Source: Clostridium beijerinckii HUN142 | GTDB taxonomy: Bacteria; Bacillota; Clostridia; Clostridiales; Clostridiaceae | Direction of reading: 5' to 3' | DNA: 64,000 bases | Assembly (NCBI RefSeq): GCF_000621745.1 | Contig: NZ_KK211335.1 | Coordinates: 561,585-625,584, forward strand | Part shown: piece after piece, positions 26,464 through 34,289 of the stretch | Layout of the letters: each line of letters opens with the position of its first letter | How positions within the stretch are numbered: the first letter of the stretch is position 1 | Translations under genes and position numbers: made by a program | The notes under the pieces: model-generated | Databases searched by the model: none | Told to the model about the DNA's origin: nothing | What the model saw: only the letters and a program-made list of their open reading frames with translations

Positions 26464-27228
26464 ATGAGAAAGTTGGATAATTTTAAGGTGAAATTAGTTA
26501 CTTTCGTACTTGGTTTTGCAATAGTGTCAAGTTTGGCGCCAGCAATACGTGTACAAGCATCAACATTAACACAAAGCACTTTAAGCAACCAGGCAATGAC
26601 CGCTATAGCTAACCTTGATAAAAAGAAAAAGACAATAGTGGTTGATCCAGGTCATAACTACGGTGGTGATCTAGGAGCTGCATCTACAATTAAAGGCATA
26701 ACGTATAAAGAAGTAGATTTAAATATGCAGGTTGCATCTAAGTTAAAAACGGAATTAGAGAAAAGAGGATATAATGTTGTAATGACTAGATATCCTAAGG
26801 AAGTACAAACGATAGGGACCAATCAGAGTCTTAAAGATAGAATTACAATTGCCAATACAGCAAATGCAAGTTTATTTGTAAGTATACACCACAATGCTGT
26901 AAAGGATGCTCCAGACGCAAAAGGGGTAGAAGTTTATTATAGTTCGGCAGAGCAAAGTCAAAATTTTAAAGGTGGGGTATCTCCTAAAAAGTTAACGATA
27001 AGTAAGAACGTAGCAACAGTTATTGATAACAATATTGTTAAGAAGTTTAATTTTAATGATAGAGGTGCAAAGGATAGCAGACTATTCATAAAAAGCACAA
27101 ATATGCCATCAGTAATTGTGGAAGCAGGATTTATAACTAACGAGGAAGAGGCAAAAAGGTGTTCGGATCCAGTGAGTCAGCAAAAATTAGCAGAAAACAT
27201 TGCTGAATCCATAAAAACTGTTATATAA
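26464..27228 (+). CDS. secreted N-acetylmuramoyl-L-alanine amidase (Amidase_3)
   Basis: A signal peptide (VKLVTFVLGFAIVSSLAPAIRVQA, cleavage likely after residue 33) is followed by a zinc amidase domain that cleaves the amide between muramic acid and the peptide stem. Zinc ligands are visible in VVDPGHNYGG (His) and YKEVDLNMQV (Glu), then LFVSIHHNAV (His), with the catalytic glutamate in VIVEAGFITNEEEA. No SH3 or SPOR wall-binding repeats are present. GGGAGGGGG abuts ATG 26464; an in-frame TTG at 26473 has more normal spacing, so the start is uncertain by three residues. Confidence 0.88.
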   Translation: MRKLDNFKVKLVTFVLGFAIVSSLAPAIRVQASTLTQSTLSNQAMTAIANLDKKKKTIVVDPGHNYGGDLGAASTIKGITYKEVDLNMQVASKLKTELEKRGYNVVMTRYPKEVQTIGTNQSLKDRITIANTANASLFVSIHHNAVKDAPDAKGVEVYYSSAEQSQNFKGGVSPKKLTISKNVATVIDNNIVKKFNFNDRGAKDSRLFIKSTNMPSVIVEAGFITNEEEAKRCSDPVSQQKLAENIAESIKTVI

Positions 27229-27244
27229 ATATAATAATGAAAAT

Positions 27245-27301
27245 AAAGAACATGTTTTGGTACCAAGTTGATAAATACTTATATGAAACATGTTCTTTTT
27301 A
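27245..27301 (+). terminator. Rho-independent terminator after the amidase gene
   Basis: AAAGAACATGTTTT pairs with GAAACATGTTCTTTTT across a long loop of about 25 bases, ending in a T-run. The stem is solid although the loop is unusually large. Confidence 0.6.
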
Positions 27302-27379
27302 ATGTGAATATAATGATCTATAGTTTTCAGCTAAATTGTTGTAATTTTATTTTGAATTATAAATGAAGATATTCTATAA

Positions 27380-29644
27380 TTAAGCTTCATTTGCTGAATA
27401 TAAAAGATCATTCAGCATTTTTTCGGTGAATGTTCCATTACTTAATGTAGTGAATCTTCCTATAGGAATATTTTTAAAGTAATTTATAAGTTTTTCTTGC
27501 GCATTTGTATCAGAAGTTATAGATTGAGCGGCAGTGATTAATAAAGGTTCTACAATTGCCTTAGTTTTTGGATTAATGAGAAACTCTTGTGCGAGTGTAT
27601 CTCTAGTATAATTAGTTTTAGGTAGATATGGTGACTGAACATAAATGTTTTTAGATAAAGGAAGATCTCTAGAAGATTTACCAATTAAAATTTCATAAGG
27701 ACCGCTTTCAATTACCCAGTTATTTGTGTTTATATCATAGTGAGAAAAATCTTTTGTATCAATCAAAAAACTCACCTCCTTTTCTTCGTCTGGAAAAAGA
27801 TATACTTTTGTAAAGGCTTTTAATTCTTTTTCAGGTCTTAAAATGTTATTATCAGTATTTTTTATATATAACTGTACAATTTCTTTACCAAAATATTTTC
27901 CGGTATTTTTTACTTTAAGTTTAATTTCTAATGTATCATTATCAGTTAATATATCTTTATCAAGAGTTAAGCTGCTATATTTAAAAGTAGTATAGGACAA
28001 TCCGAATCCAAAAGGAAATTCAACATTCATATTTTTTTTATCATAATATCTATAGCCTACAAAAAGCCCTTCTTTATACTGTAAATTATTTTCAGAATCT
28101 ATATAATCTAAATATGTTGGAGTGTCTGACAATTGTATAGGGAAAGTAGTTGGTAATTTACCAGATGGATTAGCGATGCCAAATAGGATTTCTGCAAGAG
28201 CACCCCCACTTGCTTGTCCTGGAAGCCATGTTTCTAAAATAGAATCAGCATATTTGGCCCAAGATGATATAGTAACTGGAGATCCATTGCTAAGTACTAC
28301 AATTAAATTTTTCTGGACTTTACCTATTTCCTTAATTAATTTCACTTGATCAGTGGGGAGATCTAGATTTACCTTGTCAGTATATTCTTTATCATAGTAT
28401 TCTGGAGTTCCTACAAACAATATAACTATATCCGCGGTACGTGCAGTTTTTCTTGCCTCTGCAAGAAGTGTGTTATCATCATCTTCTGAATTTTTAGAAG
28501 TATTATAACCTTTTTCATAATATATTTTGACGGAACTTCCGACGAGTTTTACTATTTCATCATAGGCGTTTTCAAACATTATAGGTATGACGTTAGAATT
28601 ACCATCACCTTGACATCTTGTTTCTTTTGCATATTCTCCAATTATGGCTAATTTCCTATTTTTTAACCTATCTTTTTTTAAAGGTAAAAGATTACGTTTA
28701 TTTTTCAAAAGGACAATGCTATCTTCAGCAACTTCTCTTGCTAAATCATTATGTTTTTCTTTGTCATAAATATTGCATTCACATTCTTTTACAGGTTTAA
28801 TAACTTTAGATATAGTATTTAATATATCTTCAATAGCATTATCAAGGATTGATGAATCTAAAGTACCACTAAGTACAGCTTCTATAATTTGTTTTGTATT
28901 ATTAGGTGAGTTTGGAAATTCTAAGTCTAATCCAGCCTGTAATGAATTTATTATTGAATTTACTGCATATAAGTCTGATAAAACTAATCCGTCAAAATTC
29001 CATCTATTTCTTAAAATATCGATTAACAAATAGTCATTTTCGGTACAAGGTATTCCATTTATTTTATTGTAAGCAACCATTACAGCGAAGGGATTAGAAT
29101 TTTTTATTATCCGCTCAAAGTTTGATAAATAAACTTCATTTAAAGTTTGTTCATCAATTATGTTATTAATATTTTGTCTATGTGATTCCTGGTTATTTCC
29201 AATGTAATATTTAACACATGCTCCAATACCCTCACTTTGGATTCCATTTATAAAAGCTGCACCCATTTCACCACTTAGAACTGGATCTTCTGAAAAATAT
29301 TGAAAATTTCTTCCGCTTAATGGAGAACGTTGAATATTTACAGCAGGACCAAAGAGAATATTAACATTTTCAGCTAAGCATTCTTCACCAATAGCTTTTC
29401 CGACAGAATAAGCAAGATTAACATCCCAAGTTGCGGCCAAGGCAGTAGGCGTAGGAAAACATGTAGCTGGAACAGGGTCATAAGAATCACAGTTTATTTT
29501 TGATAATCCATAGGGACCATTCGCAAAAGTTATTGAAGGAATTCCGAATCTTTCAATTTCTTTAGTTTCCCAAAGGTTTTTTCCAGAACAGAGAGATGCT
29601 TTTTCTTCTAAAGTCATTTCATTAATTAATTTCTTTATATCCAC
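27380..29644 (-). CDS. family 3 glycoside hydrolase (beta-glucosidase)
   Basis: Cytoplasmic enzyme (no signal peptide) of 754 residues with the GH3 N-terminal barrel, the alpha/beta sandwich domain and a C-terminal fibronectin-III-like domain. The nucleophile aspartate lies in GLVLSDLYAVNSI; substrate-pocket blocks are ANGPYGLSK, GPAVNIQRSPLSGRNFQYFSEDP and CVKYYIGNNQESHR. LAREVAEDSIVLLKN marks the start of the second domain. Related enzymes hydrolyse beta-glucosides or cello-oligosaccharides, with some acting on xylosides. The start is GTG 29644, seven bases after AAGGTGG. Divergent from the HAD gene. Confidence 0.88.
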   Translation of the reverse strand: MDIKKLINEMTLEEKASLCSGKNLWETKEIERFGIPSITFANGPYGLSKINCDSYDPVPATCFPTPTALAATWDVNLAYSVGKAIGEECLAENVNILFGPAVNIQRSPLSGRNFQYFSEDPVLSGEMGAAFINGIQSEGIGACVKYYIGNNQESHRQNINNIIDEQTLNEVYLSNFERIIKNSNPFAVMVAYNKINGIPCTENDYLLIDILRNRWNFDGLVLSDLYAVNSIINSLQAGLDLEFPNSPNNTKQIIEAVLSGTLDSSILDNAIEDILNTISKVIKPVKECECNIYDKEKHNDLAREVAEDSIVLLKNKRNLLPLKKDRLKNRKLAIIGEYAKETRCQGDGNSNVIPIMFENAYDEIVKLVGSSVKIYYEKGYNTSKNSEDDDNTLLAEARKTARTADIVILFVGTPEYYDKEYTDKVNLDLPTDQVKLIKEIGKVQKNLIVVLSNGSPVTISSWAKYADSILETWLPGQASGGALAEILFGIANPSGKLPTTFPIQLSDTPTYLDYIDSENNLQYKEGLFVGYRYYDKKNMNVEFPFGFGLSYTTFKYSSLTLDKDILTDNDTLEIKLKVKNTGKYFGKEIVQLYIKNTDNNILRPEKELKAFTKVYLFPDEEKEVSFLIDTKDFSHYDINTNNWVIESGPYEILIGKSSRDLPLSKNIYVQSPYLPKTNYTRDTLAQEFLINPKTKAIVEPLLITAAQSITSDTNAQEKLINYFKNIPIGRFTTLSNGTFTEKMLNDLLYSANEA

Positions 29645-29832
29645 TCAGATACCACCTTATCTTTCTTAATAGTATTAATTTATACATTTGAAATTAAATT
29701 GCAACATATTTTAAGGAAAATTTAGCTCTCATTATTATATATTTAAAGTAAATAATATATATTACCTTTTACTTCTTTTGTTATTAATGTATGATATAGT
29801 TGTGAATGTAATTGTTTTTTTAGGAGGTAAGA

Positions 29833-30618
29833 ATGGAAAAGAAGGCAGTTTTTTTTGATATAGATGGGACAATATATAATCGCGAAGTTGGTGTGCCAAA
29901 GAGTGCAATAGAAGGTATTAGGCAACTAAAGGAGAATGGTCATCTTGCCTTTATATCAACTGGAAGGGCAAGAGCAATGATTTCACAAGATCTAATTGAT
30001 ATTGGGTTTGATGGAATACTCGCATCTTGTGGTTGTTATGTAGAATATGATGGAAACGTAGTTTATAACATAGATTTGGAAAAGCAAATAGCTGACAATG
30101 CAATAAGTGTGTTAAAAAATAATAAAGTATTTTGCATTCTAGAAGGACAGGATTATTTATATATGGATGAAGAGGAATTTATCGATGATAAGAGATCTTC
30201 AATAATGATGTTTAAAAATAAATATAGGGAAAAAATAAAGCCAATAACAGGAGTTGAACATAGTTTCAATAAAATAACATGTAGAACATATCAGGATAGT
30301 AATTTTAAAGAAGCATATTCAATTATAGAAAAGGATTTTGACTGCATATGTCATAGTTCAGAATTTATTGAATTAGTACCAAAAGGATTTTCTAAGGTAA
30401 AGGGAATAGAAGCGATTATAAAGCGTTTAGAAATTGATATTGAAAATACATATGCATTTGGTGATAGTTTAAATGATATAGATATGTTGAAATATGTTAA
30501 ATATGGAGTTGCAATGGGAAACAGTAGTCCTGAGATTCTTGATGTCGTAAAATATAAAACAGATAATATTGAAAATGATGGTATCTATAAAGGATTAAAA
30601 CAGTTTAAATTAATATAG
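29833..30618 (+). CDS. Cof-type HAD-family sugar-phosphate phosphatase
   Basis: Haloacid-dehalogenase fold with type-IIB cap. Motif I is FFDIDGTIYN (residues 8-17), motif II is FISTGRAR, motif III uses the lysine in KGFSKVKGIEAI, and motif IV is FGDSLNDIDML. Such enzymes dephosphorylate sugar phosphates, nucleotides or flavin precursors with broad specificity. Length 261 is normal. AGGAGG lies eight bases before the ATG. Monocistronic, ending at the hairpin at 30802. Confidence 0.85.
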   Translation: MEKKAVFFDIDGTIYNREVGVPKSAIEGIRQLKENGHLAFISTGRARAMISQDLIDIGFDGILASCGCYVEYDGNVVYNIDLEKQIADNAISVLKNNKVFCILEGQDYLYMDEEEFIDDKRSSIMMFKNKYREKIKPITGVEHSFNKITCRTYQDSNFKEAYSIIEKDFDCICHSSEFIELVPKGFSKVKGIEAIIKRLEIDIENTYAFGDSLNDIDMLKYVKYGVAMGNSSPEILDVVKYKTDNIENDGIYKGLKQFKLI

Positions 30619-30801
30619 ATTAATGCTTAATAATTGAGTAATATAAGATATTGAAATCGCGTCACCACCAGCGATATTAGTAATATTAATTGTTATAATT
30701 TAAATGTAAGATTAACCGAAAGTACATATTTTTTATTTTATATAAATTTATGTAGAATCAGAATATAAATAAATTCAGTTTAGAGTCATAAATGAAATAT
30801 G

Positions 30802-30845
30802 AACAACTATCCGATTAGAGAGTGATTGGATAGTTGTTTTATTAT
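30802..30845 (+). terminator. Rho-independent terminator after the HAD gene
   Basis: AACAACTATCCGATTA pairs with ATTGGATAGTTGTT (few mismatches) around GAGAGTG, followed by TTTTATTATTT. Confidence 0.7.
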
Positions 30846-30992
30846 TTATACTAGTTGATCTCATATGTTATGTTTTAATTTGTTGAAAAGTAATATTGTG
30901 TTAAATAATTATTATAAATATGAAACGCAAGTATAGTAATAATATACAAATATATTTAATTTTTAGAACAAATAGACAGAATAATACAAGCA

Positions 30993-31020
30993 TTGACTTT
31001 TAAAGATAAATCATTTAAAT
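30993..31020 (+). promoter_or_regulatory. possible promoter of the chemosensory operon
   Basis: TTGACT at 30993-30998 with TTAAAT at 31015-31020 (16-base spacer), immediately followed by TATAAT at 31021. The match to the vegetative consensus is fair but the best -10 hexamer is too far, so the assignment is tentative. Confidence 0.35.
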
Positions 31021-31230
31021 TATAATTATATAGCTGTTTACATAATACAACCAATTTGTGCAAGTATTTCAGTTATAAACGTTTGCAAATAAAATGCATT
31101 TATAGCTATTTTTAATCTAATTTACAAAATTGGTTATCTACGTTTAAATAGATTGGGAAGATTATGTTAGTAATATAGAGTGAAATTTAATTTTTTTAAT
31201 AAAGTTATAATAAACAGGAGGGTATTATTT

Positions 31231-31584
31231 ATGAAAAGGATACTTGTAGTCGATGATGCTGCATTTATGAGGCTAACTTTAAAAACAATGCTTGAAAAAA
31301 ATGGTTATGAGGTTGTTGGGGAAGCAGAAAATGGTCGTAAAGCTGTTGAAATGTATAAAATGCTAACCCCTGAAATTGTAACAATGGATATTACGATGCC
31401 TGATATGGATGGAATTGAGGCATTAACTGAAATAATGGAATTTGATTCCAAGGCTAAGGTAATTATGTTAAGTGCTATGGGGCAAGAAACCAAAATTAGG
31501 GAAGCTGTAATTCAAGGTGCTAAAGGTTTCGTAGTAAAACCATTTAAAGAAGATTATCTTGTTAAAGCACTAAGCAAGTTTTAG
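31231..31584 (+). CDS. cheY: CheY-type single-domain response regulator
   Basis: A 117-residue receiver with the acid pair in LVVDDAAF, phosphoacceptor Asp53 in VTMDITMPDMDG, the switch Thr/Ser in VIMLSAMGQ, and the lysine in FVVKPFK. Start at ATG 31231, preceded by AGGAGG; upstream in-frame codons lack one. In the usual pathway CheA phosphorylates it and it acts on the flagellar motor or another output. First gene of the cluster, 24 bases before cheA. Confidence 0.88.
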   Translation: MKRILVVDDAAFMRLTLKTMLEKNGYEVVGEAENGRKAVEMYKMLTPEIVTMDITMPDMDGIEALTEIMEFDSKAKVIMLSAMGQETKIREAVIQGAKGFVVKPFKEDYLVKALSKF

Positions 31585-31608
31585 AAGTGTTTACTAAGGA
31601 GGACAAGC

Positions 31609-33672
31609 ATGGATACTAGGGAACCGATGCTAGAAATGTTTATATTCGAAACATTTGATATGATAGAACAACTTCAGCAACTCATTATTGATAGTGAAAA
31701 GAATAAGAGACTAGAAACAGAAGCTATAAACGAAATATTTAGAATAATGCACACAATTAAAGGTTCTTCTGGGATGATGATGTTTGATAACATTTCGAAT
31801 CTTTCTCACACTATAGAAGATTTATTCTATTTTATTAGAGAATCAAAGCCCGAGAAAATAGATTATTCAGATCTTACAGATTTAGTTTTAGAAGGAAGCG
31901 ATTTGATAAAAGTAGAAACAGAAAAAATAAATAATGATAAAGAAGCAGATGGAGATTTTACTTTATTTATAGAAAAAGTTAAGGGGTTTTTAAAACTCCT
32001 TAAAACATGCGACGAAAATTCAGAAGATTCAGGAAATAGCGGATTTGATGAATTAGTAGGTGACAAGGGTGTAGAACCCAAATATTATTTAAGTACTGAT
32101 AGGGTGAATTCAAATCTTAATCTATTTAGTGCCACACTGTTTTTTGATGAAGAATGTGATATGGAGAATATAAGATGCTTCACTGTTGTTCATCAGCTTA
32201 AAGAAGTCTCGGAAGTTTCATATTATTATCCTGAGGATATTATTGAGAATAATGATACGTGTGAAATCATAAAGAAGCAGGGATTTAAAATATTTTTCAA
32301 GACAAATCAAAGTATTGAGGATACTAAAGGACTTTTGATGGAAACTGCCTTTTTGAATAATGTTGATATAAACAAATTTTATAATGAAATTGAATTTAAT
32401 GAGCAATTTAGTAAGAAGAATGAAAAACCACAAGAAGATATTATCAAGTCAATTAATAATATGGTTAATAACACAAGTGACAGTGAGAAAGTGGCCTCTA
32501 AAAACTTCTCGTATAAACAAAGTTTAATTAGCGTAGATGTAAAGAAATTAGATAAATTAATGGATTTAGTAGGAGAATTAGTTATTTCAGAAGCGATGGT
32601 AACTAAGAATCCAGAAATATCTGAATTGCAATTGGATAGCTTTAACAAAGCCGCGAGGCAGCATAGAAAAAGACTGTCTGATCTTCAAGACGTTGTTATG
32701 TCAATAAGAATGGTATCACTTGCCCCGACATTAACAAAAATGAATAGAATAGTTAGGGACATGTGTAAAAAATTGAATAAGGAAGTAGAGCTTGAAATAA
32801 TAGGACAAGAGACGGAAGTAGATAAAAATATAATTGAGCATATAGGTGATCCATTAATGCATATAGTAAGAAATTCAATGGATCATGGCATAGAAACCCA
32901 AGAAGAGAGACTAGCAAATGGGAAACCTTCAATTGGAAAAATAACTATTGAGGCTAAAAATACTGGTGGAGAAGTTTGGATTATTATAAAAGATAATGGT
33001 AAAGGCCTTAATAAAGATAAGATATTAAAAAAGGCAAAAGACAATGGACTATTAAAAGTAAAGGAAAACTATTTGAGCGATAGAGAAATATATTCAATGA
33101 TTTTTCTACCTGGGTTTTCAACTAAGGAAAACGTTACAGAATTTTCAGGACGTGGGGTTGGTATGGATGTGGTTACAAAGGAGATTGAAAAAATTAGGGG
33201 TATTGTAACAGTTGATAGCATACCTGGTAAAGAAACAACAATTTCTATAAAAATTCCGTTAACTCTTGCAATTATTGATGGTATGACAATAAAGGTAGGA
33301 AAATCAGTTTTTACTATTCCTGTTACTTCAATAAGGCAATCATTTATTATAAAAAAGGAAGATATTATAAGAGATATAGATAATAATGAAATGATATTAA
33401 TAAGAGGAGAATGCTATTCTATACTAAAGCTTCATGAGTTCTATAATATAAAAACTAATGTAGTAAATATAGAAGATGGTATTGTAATTATGGTTGAAGA
33501 TCAAGGTAAAGCAAAATGTATTTTCGCAGATGAACTTATTGGTGAGCAACAAGTTGTTATTAAGGCACTTCCAGAATATATAAAAAAGGTAAAAGCAATA
33601 AGCGGTTGTTCATTACTAGGAGATGCAACCATAAGCTTAATATTAGATATATCTGAAATTGTTAACTTATAA
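31609..33672 (+). CDS. cheA: CheA chemotaxis histidine kinase
   Basis: A 687-residue kinase with P1 (Hpt) carrying His48 in IFRIMHTIKGSSG, a poorly conserved P2 region (about 150-300), and P3 dimerisation helices (KLDKLMDLVGELVISEAM). The P4 ATPase follows with HIVRNSMDHGIE (N box), IIKDNGKGL and GRGVGMDVV (G boxes), then a P5 CheW-like coupling domain at the C-terminus. It relays receptor signals to the neighbouring CheY. AAGGAGG before the ATG. It is followed by cheW with a 23-base gap. Confidence 0.92.
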   Translation: MDTREPMLEMFIFETFDMIEQLQQLIIDSEKNKRLETEAINEIFRIMHTIKGSSGMMMFDNISNLSHTIEDLFYFIRESKPEKIDYSDLTDLVLEGSDLIKVETEKINNDKEADGDFTLFIEKVKGFLKLLKTCDENSEDSGNSGFDELVGDKGVEPKYYLSTDRVNSNLNLFSATLFFDEECDMENIRCFTVVHQLKEVSEVSYYYPEDIIENNDTCEIIKKQGFKIFFKTNQSIEDTKGLLMETAFLNNVDINKFYNEIEFNEQFSKKNEKPQEDIIKSINNMVNNTSDSEKVASKNFSYKQSLISVDVKKLDKLMDLVGELVISEAMVTKNPEISELQLDSFNKAARQHRKRLSDLQDVVMSIRMVSLAPTLTKMNRIVRDMCKKLNKEVELEIIGQETEVDKNIIEHIGDPLMHIVRNSMDHGIETQEERLANGKPSIGKITIEAKNTGGEVWIIIKDNGKGLNKDKILKKAKDNGLLKVKENYLSDREIYSMIFLPGFSTKENVTEFSGRGVGMDVVTKEIEKIRGIVTVDSIPGKETTISIKIPLTLAIIDGMTIKVGKSVFTIPVTSIRQSFIIKKEDIIRDIDNNEMILIRGECYSILKLHEFYNIKTNVVNIEDGIVIMVEDQGKAKCIFADELIGEQQVVIKALPEYIKKVKAISGCSLLGDATISLILDISEIVNL

Positions 33673-33695
33673 AATTGCGTTATGGGAGGATTAAA

Positions 33696-34199
33696 ATGTC
33701 AGATTCACTAGATGTAATGATTGAAAATAAAGAAGATACTCAAAAGGATAAATATCTAATATTTTCGATTGGCCAAGAGTGTTATGGAATTGATATTAAA
33801 TATGTAATAGAAATAATAGGAGTTGAGCCAATAACAGAGATACCGGAAGTACCTAAATATATTAGGGGTGTGATAAATTTAAGAGGAAAAATAATACCAG
33901 TAATGGATGTTAGAGTTAAATTAAAAAAAGAGGAAAAGGAATATGATGATAGGACATGTATTATAGTAGTTCAAATAGAAAATATAGATATTGGTTTAAT
34001 AATAGATAAGGTTATAGAAGTAGCAAATATTGATGAAAAGAATATTTCTCCACCACCAAAGGTAAATTTGGAAAGGTGCAATTCAAATAGTTATATAAAG
34101 GGTATTGCGAAAATTCAGAACGAAGTAAGGCTTCTTATAGATTGTAATAGGCTTTTAAAAGATGATGAAATAGAAGAATTAAAGAATGGAGAAGTTTGA
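33696..34199 (+). CDS. cheW: CheW coupling protein
   Basis: A 167-residue CheW-domain protein (KYLIFSIGQECYGIDIKYVIEI, VPKYIRGVINLRGKIIPVMDVR) that links receptors to CheA in the signalling array. I start it at ATG 33696, eight bases after GGGAGGA; an earlier ATG (33681) and the ORF start lack a site. It lies between cheA and the large MCP gene, all co-directional without terminators, so this is one operon. Confidence 0.88.
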   Translation: MSDSLDVMIENKEDTQKDKYLIFSIGQECYGIDIKYVIEIIGVEPITEIPEVPKYIRGVINLRGKIIPVMDVRVKLKKEEKEYDDRTCIIVVQIENIDIGLIIDKVIEVANIDEKNISPPPKVNLERCNSNSYIKGIAKIQNEVRLLIDCNRLLKDDEIEELKNGEV

Positions 34200-34289
34200 T
34201 TCGAATTGTAAAAAAATTATAAGAGCGTGTTAAAAGTTTAAATGAAATTATGTTCAGATAAAATTTAAAGAAGATGAGGGATAGAGAAT

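Larger units (their letters stand above)
30619..31230. other. gene-free region before the chemosensory cluster
   Basis: About 610 A/T-rich bases. It contains the terminator at 30802-30845 and a possible promoter at 30993-31020, then a leader of about 200 bases to cheY. A GC-richer spot near 30658-30677 can form a small stem (ATCGC/GCGAT) without a T-run. I see no small ORF with a ribosome binding site and no known riboswitch; the long leader could carry post-transcriptional control. Confidence 0.4.

Noticed and set aside
30650..30690. GC-richer hairpin near 30658 as a terminator or tRNA fragment
   Set aside because: Only five base pairs, no T-run and no tRNA features.
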